From contig CABIZB010000011.1 of NCBI GenBank assembly GCA_902363145.1, forward strand, positions 1-19,152: a stretch of DNA of 19,152 nt, in the 5' to 3' direction. Within the stretch, counting starts at the first letter, position 1; the number at the start of each line of letters is the position of its first letter. Both the position numbers and the translations under genes were made by a program. The notes beneath the pieces were generated by a model that had not been told where the DNA came from, did no database searches, and was given only the letters and a program-made list of their open reading frames with translations. The DNA comes from Oscillospiraceae bacterium. Lineage in GTDB: Bacteria > Bacillota > Clostridia > Oscillospirales > Ruminococcaceae. Below are positions 1 through 6,430 of this stretch, piece by piece.

Positions 1-2
1 AT

Positions 3-122
3 CCTACCGCTTGGGAAAATTCATCTATTTTGAGATGTGTTTCACTGGGTAAGACAGACGAATTTGCCGCAGAGGTTATTGGCAACATTCACGATAATCC
101 CGAATTGCTGAAAAAGGAGTGA
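3..122 (+). CDS. C-terminus of a probable YopX-like phage protein (5' truncated)
   Basis: This frame is open from the left edge to a TGA at 120-122 and gives 39 residues. The end, which contains EVIGNIHDNPELL, resembles the conserved tail of YopX-family proteins (usually EVIGNIYENPELL-like), which are small proteins of unknown function common in early regions of Firmicutes phages. The start lies outside the window. The last codons also contain the AAGGAG ribosome site of the next gene, so the two genes are probably translationally coupled. A neighbouring frame is open for its first 50 bases, so the upstream part of this reading is less certain than its end. Confidence 0.5.
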   Translation, partial: PTAWENSSILRCVSLGKTDEFAAEVIGNIHDNPELLKKE

Positions 123-128
123 TGCATA

Positions 129-548
129 TTGACTGTGCAGGAGGTCAAGGCGGTGCTGAATGATGCACGAGAGGCAGGGAGCAAGTACCTTAATGCCAGA
201 AATAAGCACAAAAGCTATGAGAGCAGACTTACAGACGGCAAAACAGTGCGATATAACAGCACAGGCGCAGAATATGAGCGCAACGGAAATTCCGTTGAAG
301 AATCATATTGCGAGGTATCTGATTATGAAACCCAAGCGGACAAATGCAAAGCAGAACTTTCAAACCCGTATTGTGCGGCGGGCAGGCTCATTTACCTTGT
401 GAAAGATGAACGGCAGCGGGAGGTGCTTAACCTGCATTATCTTTACTGCAAGTCTTGGGGACAGATTGCTGCCAAAATGGGAATCAGTGTGCGGCACGTA
501 CATAGGCTTCACGGCAAGGCTCTTGTGAAAATTTCAAAAAATGCTTGA
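129..548 (+). CDS. Small sigma-region-4-like (ArpU/DUF1492-type) phage transcription regulator
   Basis: This 139-residue protein starts at TTG 129, chosen because AAAAAGGAG at 111-119 sits at the right distance and the frame holds no better start. The N-terminal ~85 residues are charged and probably helical. The C-terminal ~45 residues (from DERQREVLNLHYLY through WGQIAAKMGISVRHVHRLH) form a helix-turn-helix like sigma-70 region 4. Proteins of this type typically lie just upstream of the terminase in Firmicutes phages and are proposed late-transcription activators. That fits here: the gene's stop codon lies inside the -35 box of a strong promoter that precedes the packaging genes. DNA binding is inferred from the motif; the target site is unknown, though the inverted repeat at 553-584 is an obvious candidate. 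Confidence 0.75.
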   Translation: MTVQEVKAVLNDAREAGSKYLNARNKHKSYESRLTDGKTVRYNSTGAEYERNGNSVEESYCEVSDYETQADKCKAELSNPYCAAGRLIYLVKDERQREVLNLHYLYCKSWGQIAAKMGISVRHVHRLHGKALVKISKNA

Positions 549-584
549 CATGTCACTATGTTTGTGCTAAAATGGGTATAGTGA
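545..584 (+). promoter_or_regulatory. Near-consensus promoter with flanking inverted repeat (candidate late promoter/operator)
   Basis: A -35 box TTGACA (545-550) and -10 box TAAAAT (568-573) are separated by exactly 17 bases, with a TGC extended -10 just before the -10. Transcription would start near 580. A perfect 7-bp inverted repeat, TCACTAT (553-559) and ATAGTGA (578-584), brackets the -10 box with half-site centres 25 bases apart. That placement suits a regulator binding one face of the helix. The -35 overlaps the stop codon of the regulator gene at 129-548. Confidence 0.7.
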
Positions 585-592
585 ATTTTTAT

Positions 593-629
593 ATCCGCTT
601 ACGGTTAAAGGCTGTAAGCGGATTTTTTT
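593..629 (+). terminator. Intrinsic terminator directly downstream of the promoter
   Basis: A perfect 10-bp stem (ATCCGCTTAC at 593-602 paired with GTAAGCGGAT at 614-623) with an 11-base loop is followed by a T-run. It begins only about 13 bases after the predicted start of the 545-573 promoter. It could end early-region transcripts, or it could act as an attenuator that must be overcome to express the late genes. Confidence 0.85.
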
Positions 630-656
630 ATCCTATTTTTCGGCAGGTGGTGACCC

Positions 657-2306
657 GTGAATGAAAAAAATCTAATATCAAATTCCGAACGAACTCCGAG
701 TGAACTCCGAGAAATCACTCAAAAAGGCGGCAAAGCCTCGGGGGCTGCAAGGCGGAAAAAGCGTGATATGAAAAAATGTATGGAGCTGCTGTTGTCGCTG
801 CCTGCTTCTCAGGTGGCGGACTACCAGCTCCTTTCTGATATGGGCGTGAACTTTGATGAGCTGAGCGAGGACGAGGTCACGAATATGCTTGCGGTCAATG
901 CGGCACTGCTCAAACAGGCTAAAATGGGCGATGTGGCTGCGGTAAAGGAGCTGCGGAGCATTATCCGTGACGACGATATGATGCGGCACAGGATCAGGTA
1001 CGACAACGCCCGCCTTAAGCTTGACCGTGAAAGGTACTTCCCCTCGGCGGACGATCGGGAGGGCTTTTCTTACGGCGGTATTCCCGCAAGCATGGTGGCT
1101 CCTGCCTTTTCATCGGTGCTGTTTGACATTGCCGAGGGCGAACACTCCGAATATGTTTTCCCGGGCGGAAGAGGCTCTACCAAGTCCTCGTTTATCTCGC
1201 TGGCGGTCATCGACCTGCTGGAGAAAAACGAGGATATGCACGCCTGCATTCTCCGCCAGGTGGGTAACACTCTGAAAGATTCGGTGTATAATCAGATGCT
1301 GTGGGCGATATCTTCCCTCGGTCTTGACGATGAATATGCTGCCACAAAATCTCCGCTGGAGATAACCAAAACAAAAACGGGACAGAAGATATACTTCCGG
1401 GGGGCGGACGATGAGAACAAGATCAAGTCCATAAAAGTTCCCTTCGGGTTCATCGGCATTCTGTGGTTTGAGGAGCTTGACCAGTTCTCGGGTCCCGAGG
1501 CTGTCCGAAAGATAGAACAGTCGGTCATCAGAGGCGGCGACAGGGCTTACAAGTTCAAGTCTTTTAATCCCCCGAGATCGGCTCAGAACTGGGCAAACAA
1601 GTACATCAGGACGCCGAGGGCGGACAGGCTCGTTACCGAAAGCAATTATCTGACGGTGCCGAAAAAGTGGCTGGGCAAGCCGTTCCTCGATGATGCGGAA
1701 TATCTGAAAGAGACCAATCCCACTGCGTATGAAAACGAATATCTGGGCGCTGCCAACGGCACGGGCGGAAACGTGTTCGACAATGTGGTCACACGCAAGG
1801 TCACTGACGAGGACATCAAGACCTTTGGAACGATTCTTCACGGCGTTGACTGGGGCTGGTATCCTGATCCCTTTGCGTATGTCAGGTGCGCATATCTGGC
1901 GGCGCAGCACACGCTGGTGATATATGACGAGTTCCGCTGCAATAAAAAGGGCAATGCGGAGACTGCTGCCGAGCTGAAAAAGCGTGGCGTAACGGCAAAC
2001 GATATGCTAATGTGCGACAGTGCGGAGCAGAAGTCCGTTGCGGATTACCGCTCCTTTGGTCTGCTTGCCAGGGCGGCTGAAAAAGGACCCGGGTCGGTGG
2101 ATTATTCCATGAAGTGGCTGCAGTCCCTACGTGAAATAGTCATTGACAACGAACGCTGCCCCGAGACTGCGGCGGAATTTCTGGAGTACGAATACGAGCG
2201 CAGCAAGGACGGCGAGATCATATCGGGATATCCCGACAGGAACAATCACAGCATTGACGCTGTGCGGTACGCCACATCGCAGATTTGGAGGAGAAGCGGA
2301 AAATGA
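657..2306 (+). CDS. terL: Terminase large subunit with fused small-subunit-like N-terminus
   Basis: This is the ATP-driven DNA packaging motor and headful/cos nuclease. The start is GTG 657 with AGGTGG at 645-650. Residues ~10-110 (KGGKASGAARRKKR followed by short helices) resemble terminase small-subunit N-termini. The ATPase follows: Walker A GGRGSTKSS at 170-178, Walker B ILWFEELDQF at 268-277 with catalytic Glu, and a coupling-type SFNPP at 302-306. The C-terminal RNase-H-like nuclease carries D398 (GVDWG), E425 (YDEF), D454 (CDSAE) and D534 (HSIDAVRYA). At 549 residues it is about 120-140 longer than a usual PBSX-type large subunit, which matches the extra N-terminal segment. No separate small-subunit gene is seen. 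It overlaps the portal gene by ATGA. Confidence 0.93.
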   Translation: MNEKNLISNSERTPSELREITQKGGKASGAARRKKRDMKKCMELLLSLPASQVADYQLLSDMGVNFDELSEDEVTNMLAVNAALLKQAKMGDVAAVKELRSIIRDDDMMRHRIRYDNARLKLDRERYFPSADDREGFSYGGIPASMVAPAFSSVLFDIAEGEHSEYVFPGGRGSTKSSFISLAVIDLLEKNEDMHACILRQVGNTLKDSVYNQMLWAISSLGLDDEYAATKSPLEITKTKTGQKIYFRGADDENKIKSIKVPFGFIGILWFEELDQFSGPEAVRKIEQSVIRGGDRAYKFKSFNPPRSAQNWANKYIRTPRADRLVTESNYLTVPKKWLGKPFLDDAEYLKETNPTAYENEYLGAANGTGGNVFDNVVTRKVTDEDIKTFGTILHGVDWGWYPDPFAYVRCAYLAAQHTLVIYDEFRCNKKGNAETAAELKKRGVTANDMLMCDSAEQKSVADYRSFGLLARAAEKGPGSVDYSMKWLQSLREIVIDNERCPETAAEFLEYEYERSKDGEIISGYPDRNNHSIDAVRYATSQIWRRSGK

Positions 2307-3661
2307 GCATTTTATCTTGGCTGAAAGGAGCGATATGCAAATTGTTTGACACTAATGAGCTGGCTGCGAAAATGCAGACCCTGCCTGCTGACAAGGACAT
2401 GACCGAGGCGGTAAGGCTGTGGGCGGAATGCTACCGCTGCACGCCGCCGTGGGCTGTGGCTGACAGCAATGTGCGCTGCCTTAATCTCCCCTACTCTGTG
2501 GCCCATGAAATGGCACGGCTGGTCACGCTGGAGCTTAACTCGGAGCTGACTGGCTCGCCGAGGGCGGATCATCTTTCCGATGCGTACAGTCATGCGGTGG
2601 CGATGTCCCCCGTGTGGGTGGAATACGCCTGTGCTCTGGGCGGCGTGTTTCTCAAGCCTTATGTATCGGGCGAAAAGATATACACCGACATCATTCAGGC
2701 GGACGCTGCGGCGGTATCGGGCTATGACGGTGACAACATCACCGAATGCGTTTTCGCTGACAGGATAGTCCGCAAGGGACGGTACTTCACCCGCCTTGAA
2801 AAGCACTCCCTGACGGGGACAAATTACACAGTGGTAAACAAGGCGTATGTGTCCGACAGCTCGGCTCAGATAGGGCGGGAGATAGCTCTCGGGGCGGTTG
2901 CTGAATGGGCGGACATTGCTCCGTCGGCAACGTTCTCTGGGATAAAGCGGCCGCTGTTTGTATATATGAAAATGCCCGGGGCAAACATCATTGACAGGCG
3001 TTCCCCGCTGGGTGTTTCGGTGTTCAATGCGGCGATCTCCACTATCGAGGAAGCGGATATGCAGTTCACAAGAGGCATATGGGAGTTTGAAGGCTCGGAG
3101 CTGGCGGTATATGCCGATGTGACGGCGGTGCAGCGTGGCGATGACGGCACGGAGACGGCTCCCAAATTCAACAGGCGGCTGATAAAGACGCTGGACTTTA
3201 ACCAAGACCAGGCGTTCAATGTGTTCAGCCCTCAGATACGTGAAGAAGCTCAGAGGAACGGGCTCAACAATCTTCTTCGGCAGATAGAACGGCAGTGCGG
3301 ACTTGCTTTCGGTACCCTCTCCGAGGTGCAGGACACGGACAAGACTGCCACAGAAATAAAGGCATCAAAGCAGCGGTCATATGCCACGGTATCAGCCATT
3401 CAGGCGAACGTCAGAAAGGCTCTCACGGAATTTGTGCAGGTACTTGATATGCTCTGCGACATACATGAGCTTGCCCCCAGAGGGGCGTGCGAGCAGTCAT
3501 TTGACTTTGACGACAGCCTTGTTACCGACAGCGAGACCGAGCAGAAGATATGGCTCCAGGAAGTCTCTGCGGGGCTTATGTCTCCTGTGGAATACCGCAT
3601 GAAGCGCTACGGTGAGACGGAGGAGCAGGCGGCGGCAATGCTCCCCGAGAGCTTTGAATAA
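2303..3661 (+). CDS. Portal protein (SPP1/Gp6-like)
   Basis: This 452-residue protein would form the dodecameric ring at the unique capsid vertex through which DNA enters and leaves. The start is ATG 2303, inside the terminase stop (ATGA), with GGAGGAG at 2287-2293; a TTG at 2285 in the same frame is less likely because it lies on that ribosome site. Typical features are the N-terminal LWAECYRCTPPW-like segment, the wing/stem core, and a C-terminal region with FGTLSEVQDTDKTATEIK, the conserved region following the crown in this family. Length is normal for SPP1-type portals. It sits between terminase and MuF, the standard order, and its TAA overlaps the next ATG by one base (TAATG). Confidence 0.9.
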   Translation: MSILSWLKGAICKLFDTNELAAKMQTLPADKDMTEAVRLWAECYRCTPPWAVADSNVRCLNLPYSVAHEMARLVTLELNSELTGSPRADHLSDAYSHAVAMSPVWVEYACALGGVFLKPYVSGEKIYTDIIQADAAAVSGYDGDNITECVFADRIVRKGRYFTRLEKHSLTGTNYTVVNKAYVSDSSAQIGREIALGAVAEWADIAPSATFSGIKRPLFVYMKMPGANIIDRRSPLGVSVFNAAISTIEEADMQFTRGIWEFEGSELAVYADVTAVQRGDDGTETAPKFNRRLIKTLDFNQDQAFNVFSPQIREEAQRNGLNNLLRQIERQCGLAFGTLSEVQDTDKTATEIKASKQRSYATVSAIQANVRKALTEFVQVLDMLCDIHELAPRGACEQSFDFDDSLVTDSETEQKIWLQEVSAGLMSPVEYRMKRYGETEEQAAAMLPESFE

Positions 3662-5280
3662 TGCTTACTCCCGACTATTTGCAGGGAGCGCCTGCGGAAC
3701 TGGAGGAGCTTTTTCTCAGACTCGAGGAGGATATCATCGCCGACATATGCCGCAGGATAGCAAAGGCGGGGTATCTTACCGACAGTGCGGAGCATCAGGT
3801 GCTGCGGCTTCGTGAGCTGGGTGCGGGAACGGAGTACATCAAGCAGAAGATATCCGAATATTCGGAGCTTTCCGATGAGACTGTTGACCGTTTGTTCTTT
3901 GACGCTGCCCAGACCTCGGACGATTTTTACCGCAAGGCGTATGCGCAGGCGAATGTCGGCTACACGCCTTATGAATACAACGACTTCTTTCAGCAGGCGG
4001 TAACTGCCAGCGTGAACCAGACCAAGGGAGAATTGCGAAACTTTACGCAATCCATGGGATTTTCCTACCGTGGGTCAAACGGTCAGGTGCGGTTTCACGG
4101 TGCGGCGGAGGCTTACAGGGACTGTCTCGACTATGCGTATATGCAGGTGATGACGGGTGCTGTAGATCACAACACGGCGGTCAGGAACGCCACGAGGCGG
4201 CTCACAGAGGGCGGTTTGCAGTTTGTGGATTATGCTTCGGGGGTAAGGTGTCACGCTGATGTGGCTGCCCGCAGGGCTGTTCTTACGGGGCTGTCGCAAA
4301 TGACGGGCAAGGTCTCGGAACACAATGCGGCGGAGCTTGACACGGACATTGTGGAGGTCGATGCTCACGCAGGTGCAAGACCCGACCACGCAGAATGGCA
4401 GGGGCGGTGGTACTCGCTTTCGGGTAAGTCAAAGAAATATCCCTCTCTTGTAGAAGTGACAGGCTACGGAACGGGTGCGGGCTTAAAGGGCTGGAACTGC
4501 CGACACGATTTTTACCCTGTTATAGAGGGCATTTCCGAACCAAGTTATACGGAAGAGGAGCTTAAAAACATCGACCCGCCGCCCTTTGAATACAACGGCA
4601 AGACCTACACCTATTACGAGGCGACCCAGCGGCAGAGGGCTATGGAACGCTCCATGCGCAAGACCAAGCGAGAGATACTTGCGGCTGATGCCACGGACGA
4701 TAAGGACAGGTTCACGGAAAAGTCGGTGCTTCTCAGGAGGCAGAAAGAGGAGTACGGAAGATTTTCCAAGGCTGCGGGGCTTTCGGTGAGAAACGAGAGG
4801 GCGCAGGTCGGGGGATTTGGTCACAGTCAGGCAAGCAGAAGTGCAGCCGAATACAAAAAAATGTTGACTTTAGGCAATGGAGATGCTACAATAGGCTTAA
4901 AGGTCAACAGCTTCCGAAATGCTCTTGCAAGTGGCAGTGTCAATACTTCCGTGGATACCAAAAATCAGTCCAAGCACGTAAACGGCAAGGTTTGGAAAAA
5001 TCAGGTCAAGCAAGCTGTGCAGTCAGGCGGAAAAGTAACCCCCAGAAGCATACTTGCAAAGGGTCTTGACCCGCAGGATTTAATAAACAGGTATGCGGGA
5101 ACGGGTGATCATTATGAATTCCGAGGCAATAACAAGTATCCCGATGAGTTTATTACTTTGCCATTTGAAGCCGGTCGTACTTACAATAAAAAAACAGGTA
5201 AATATGAGGCTACTAACAGAGTTCAGATCAAATATGATGAAAACAAAGGTGCGCACATTTTTCCTGTTTTAATGAGGTGA
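3661..5280 (+). CDS. MuF/minor capsid protein with C-terminal polymorphic-toxin-like domain
   Basis: Residues ~1-330 match phage minor capsid protein 2 (MuF-type), which sits inside the head at the portal: YTPYEYNDFFQQAV, a RCHADVAARRAVL motif, DAHAGARPDHAEWQG and a cysteine/histidine segment GWNCRHDFYPV. Residues ~330-400 are a charged linker. The last ~110 residues are a separate domain: TKNQSKHVNG (434-443 region), DPQDLINRYAGTG (470-482) and a closing TNRVQIKYDENKGAHIFPV. This order (QxKH, then GTG, then HIxP) resembles the bacterial toxin 50 type of predicted RNase found at the ends of polymorphic toxins; H439 and H532 are candidate active-site residues. The toxin half is visibly lower in GC than the first 1.1 kb. 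The toxin assignment is from motif memory, not a search. Confidence 0.85.
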   Translation: MLTPDYLQGAPAELEELFLRLEEDIIADICRRIAKAGYLTDSAEHQVLRLRELGAGTEYIKQKISEYSELSDETVDRLFFDAAQTSDDFYRKAYAQANVGYTPYEYNDFFQQAVTASVNQTKGELRNFTQSMGFSYRGSNGQVRFHGAAEAYRDCLDYAYMQVMTGAVDHNTAVRNATRRLTEGGLQFVDYASGVRCHADVAARRAVLTGLSQMTGKVSEHNAAELDTDIVEVDAHAGARPDHAEWQGRWYSLSGKSKKYPSLVEVTGYGTGAGLKGWNCRHDFYPVIEGISEPSYTEEELKNIDPPPFEYNGKTYTYYEATQRQRAMERSMRKTKREILAADATDDKDRFTEKSVLLRRQKEEYGRFSKAAGLSVRNERAQVGGFGHSQASRSAAEYKKMLTLGNGDATIGLKVNSFRNALASGSVNTSVDTKNQSKHVNGKVWKNQVKQAVQSGGKVTPRSILAKGLDPQDLINRYAGTGDHYEFRGNNKYPDEFITLPFEAGRTYNKKTGKYEATNRVQIKYDENKGAHIFPVLMR

Positions 5281-5287
5281 TAATCAA

Positions 5288-5509
5288 GTGATAAGTTTTG
5301 AAAAATGGAGTAAAGCAGTTGATGATGCCGATGCTTTTTATAAAAAAAAGAAGGTCAGAGTGACCACAACTGACGGAACTGTATATGAGGGGATCTGTAT
5401 GGGATATCACGAAGACGAGGATTCAAATGAAGTTGCCTGCTGGGCAATAGGTGTTGGAGGATATAAATTTCTGCAAGAAGATGTTGAAGAAATCGAATTT
5501 ATCGACTGA
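5288..5509 (+). CDS. Small acidic protein, candidate immunity protein for the MuF-toxin (LSm-like pattern)
   Basis: This 73-residue protein starts at GTG 5288 with AGGTGAT overlapping the stop of the toxin gene, so the two are coupled. The sequence VRVTTTDGTVYEGICMGY, followed by an acidic stretch and EDVEEIEFID, follows the strand pattern of a small Sm-like barrel (DGxxxEG then a hydrophobic closing strand). The net charge is clearly acidic, as often seen in immunity proteins that block basic nucleases. A position immediately after a toxin-tipped MuF gene, similar low GC, and terminators directly behind support a toxin-immunity pair. Function is inferred from position. It could instead be an unrelated small capsid-associated protein. 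Confidence 0.7.
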   Translation: MISFEKWSKAVDDADAFYKKKKVRVTTTDGTVYEGICMGYHEDEDSNEVACWAIGVGGYKFLQEDVEEIEFID

Positions 5510-5536
5510 TTGCCTTACTTAGTAGGGCAATTTTTT
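5510..5536 (+). terminator. Intrinsic terminator 1 after toxin/immunity pair
   Basis: A 9-bp stem (TTGCCTTAC at 5510-5518 with GTAGGGCAA at 5522-5530, one G-U pair) with a 3-base loop is followed by six T. It begins at the base after the stop codon of the candidate immunity gene. Confidence 0.8.
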
Positions 5537-5548
5537 ATACTCACATAA

Positions 5549-5581
5549 GCGTTTTGCAGTTGACTGCAAGGCGCATTTTTT
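5549..5581 (+). terminator. Intrinsic terminator 2, in tandem
   Basis: An 11-bp stem (GCGTTTTGCAG at 5549-5559 with CTGCAAGGCGC at 5564-5574, including two G-U pairs) with a TTGA loop is followed by A and six T. It lies only 12 bases after the first terminator. Confidence 0.8.
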
Positions 5582-5604
5582 ATGTCTGAAAGGAGGGAAT
5601 AAGA

Positions 5605-5739
5605 GTGTTCTTTGACTTTTATAGCCATGGATTTACGGCACTGCCCGCACCTGATATCAGTGTTTATGCTGCACACTGTATCAAGCGCAAAAGGCACTCC
5701 AAGAGGCGAATGAGGCAGTATAAAAGGGGTCGAAACTGA
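5605..5739 (+). CDS. 44-residue basic mini-protein, unknown function
   Basis: The start is GTG 5605 with a strong AAAGGAGGG at 5590-5597, and the stop is TGA 5737-5739. The first half is neutral and aromatic (MFFDFYSHGF), the second half very basic (KRKRHSKRRMRQYKRG). It stands alone between the tandem terminators and the scaffold gene, where many Firmicutes phages carry a tiny unnamed gene. The strong ribosome site is the main support for it being real. A basic tail suggests nucleic-acid or capsid-interior contact, but that is a guess. Confidence 0.55.
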   Translation: MFFDFYSHGFTALPAPDISVYAAHCIKRKRHSKRRMRQYKRGRN

Positions 5740-5749
5740 CCCGGATAAA

Positions 5750-5767
5750 CTCCTCGAAATCGAGGGG
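5750..5767 (+). promoter_or_regulatory. Hairpin upstream of the scaffold ribosome site
   Basis: A 7-bp stem (CTCCTCG at 5750-5756 with CGAGGGG at 5761-5767, one T-G pair) with an AAAT loop. There is no T-run, so it is not a terminator. It may protect the 5' end of the scaffold message or slow read-through. Confidence 0.4.
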
Positions 5768-5798
5768 ATTAAACATTTTATATTAGGGAGGAAAAAAC

Positions 5799-6341
5799 AT
5801 GACCAAGGAATTTCTTACAAAGCTCGGAGTATCAGAGGAAAACGCAGCTCAGATACTTGCCGAAAACAAGAAGGACTGCGACGGAGTTTCCGCAAAGTTC
5901 GGGGACTACGAGGACGTGAAAAGTCAGCTCAGTGCCGCCAACAAGCAGATAGAGGAGTTCGGCAAGCTGGACTATGAGGGACTTAAAAAGACTGCCGACG
6001 ACTACAAGGAAAAGCTGGCGGCGGCGCAGAAGGAAAGTGCCGCAAAGCTGGAAAAGATGCAGTTTGACCACATTCTGGAGGGCAAGCTCTCGGAGCGCAA
6101 GCCCAGAAATGCTGTTGCCGTAAAGGCACTGCTCAACATGGACGGCTTGAAGCTTGCGGGCAACGAGATAGTCGGTCTCACGGAGCAGCTGGACAAAATC
6201 GCCAAGGAAAACGACTTTCTTTTCGAGAGCAGCGAGCCTGTGCCTAAGTACATGGGCCCCACAGGCGGCGGTTCGGGCGGTCAGGCGGACGACAGCGCCG
6301 CAAGGGCTGTTATGGGGCTTCCCCCTCTCGCCACAAAGTAA
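5799..6341 (+). CDS. Capsid scaffolding protein (Phage_GP20-like)
   Basis: This 180-residue protein has ribosome site AGGGAGG at 5785-5791. It is strongly charged and helical: residues ~35-90 form a coiled coil rich in E, K and A (QLSAANKQIEEFGKL and following), and a conserved LNMDGLKL-like segment with GLTEQLDKI lies after it, as in the GP20 minor structural/scaffold family. The C-terminus is a Gly-rich flexible stretch (PTGGGSGGQADDS). Length and position directly before the major capsid gene are typical. It would assemble with capsid protein into the procapsid and leave or be lost before DNA packaging. Confidence 0.88.
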   Translation: MTKEFLTKLGVSEENAAQILAENKKDCDGVSAKFGDYEDVKSQLSAANKQIEEFGKLDYEGLKKTADDYKEKLAAAQKESAAKLEKMQFDHILEGKLSERKPRNAVAVKALLNMDGLKLAGNEIVGLTEQLDKIAKENDFLFESSEPVPKYMGPTGGGSGGQADDSAARAVMGLPPLATK

Positions 6342-6351
6342 GGAGGACGGC

Positions 6352-6393
6352 ATGAACAAAGCAAGAGATGAGCCTTGTTTATCTTTGAGATGA
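6352..6393 (+). CDS. 13-codon leader ORF before the capsid gene
   Basis: ATG 6352 follows a perfect AGGAGG (6341-6346) that overlaps the scaffold stop. The peptide is MNKARDEPCLSLR and its TGA (6391-6393) lies inside the descending arm of the hairpin at 6371-6401. A translating ribosome would therefore melt the hairpin. It may be only a leftover ribosome site, but the geometry is that of a leader peptide. Confidence 0.4.
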   Translation: MNKARDEPCLSLR

Positions 6394-6407
6394 ACGAGGC
6401 TATTTTT
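6371..6407 (+). terminator. Strong terminator-like hairpin between scaffold and capsid genes
   Basis: A 14-bp stem (6371-6384 with 6388-6401, including two T-G pairs) closes on a TTG loop and is followed by A and five T. It could be an attenuator or a partial terminator that adjusts scaffold-to-capsid transcript ratio. With the T-run weaker than in the other terminators, substantial read-through into the capsid gene is expected. Confidence 0.65.
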
Positions 6408-6430
6408 ATACACTAAAAGGAGGAATTTAC

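Noticed and set aside
160..402. 80-codon ORF inside the regulator gene in another frame
   Set aside because: No ribosome site and fully inside a gene with a recognisable helix-turn-helix.
1110..1910. Long open frame of 266 codons on the - strand
   Set aside because: It lies wholly opposite the terminase gene, has no ribosome site, and its amino-acid pattern is that of a mirror of a GC-rich coding strand.
2312..3205. Long open frame of 297 codons on the - strand
   Set aside because: It is opposite the portal gene with no ribosome site and no recognisable motif; it is a shadow frame.
5756..5790. TATATT as a -10 box ahead of the scaffold gene
   Set aside because: No -35-like hexamer lies 16-18 bases upstream, and transcription would start within the ribosome site.
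6385..6412. Possible promoter TTGAGA - 16 bp - TATACA before the capsid gene
   Set aside because: The -10 matches only 4 of 6, the -35 lies in the hairpin stem, and the transcript would begin on the capsid ribosome site.
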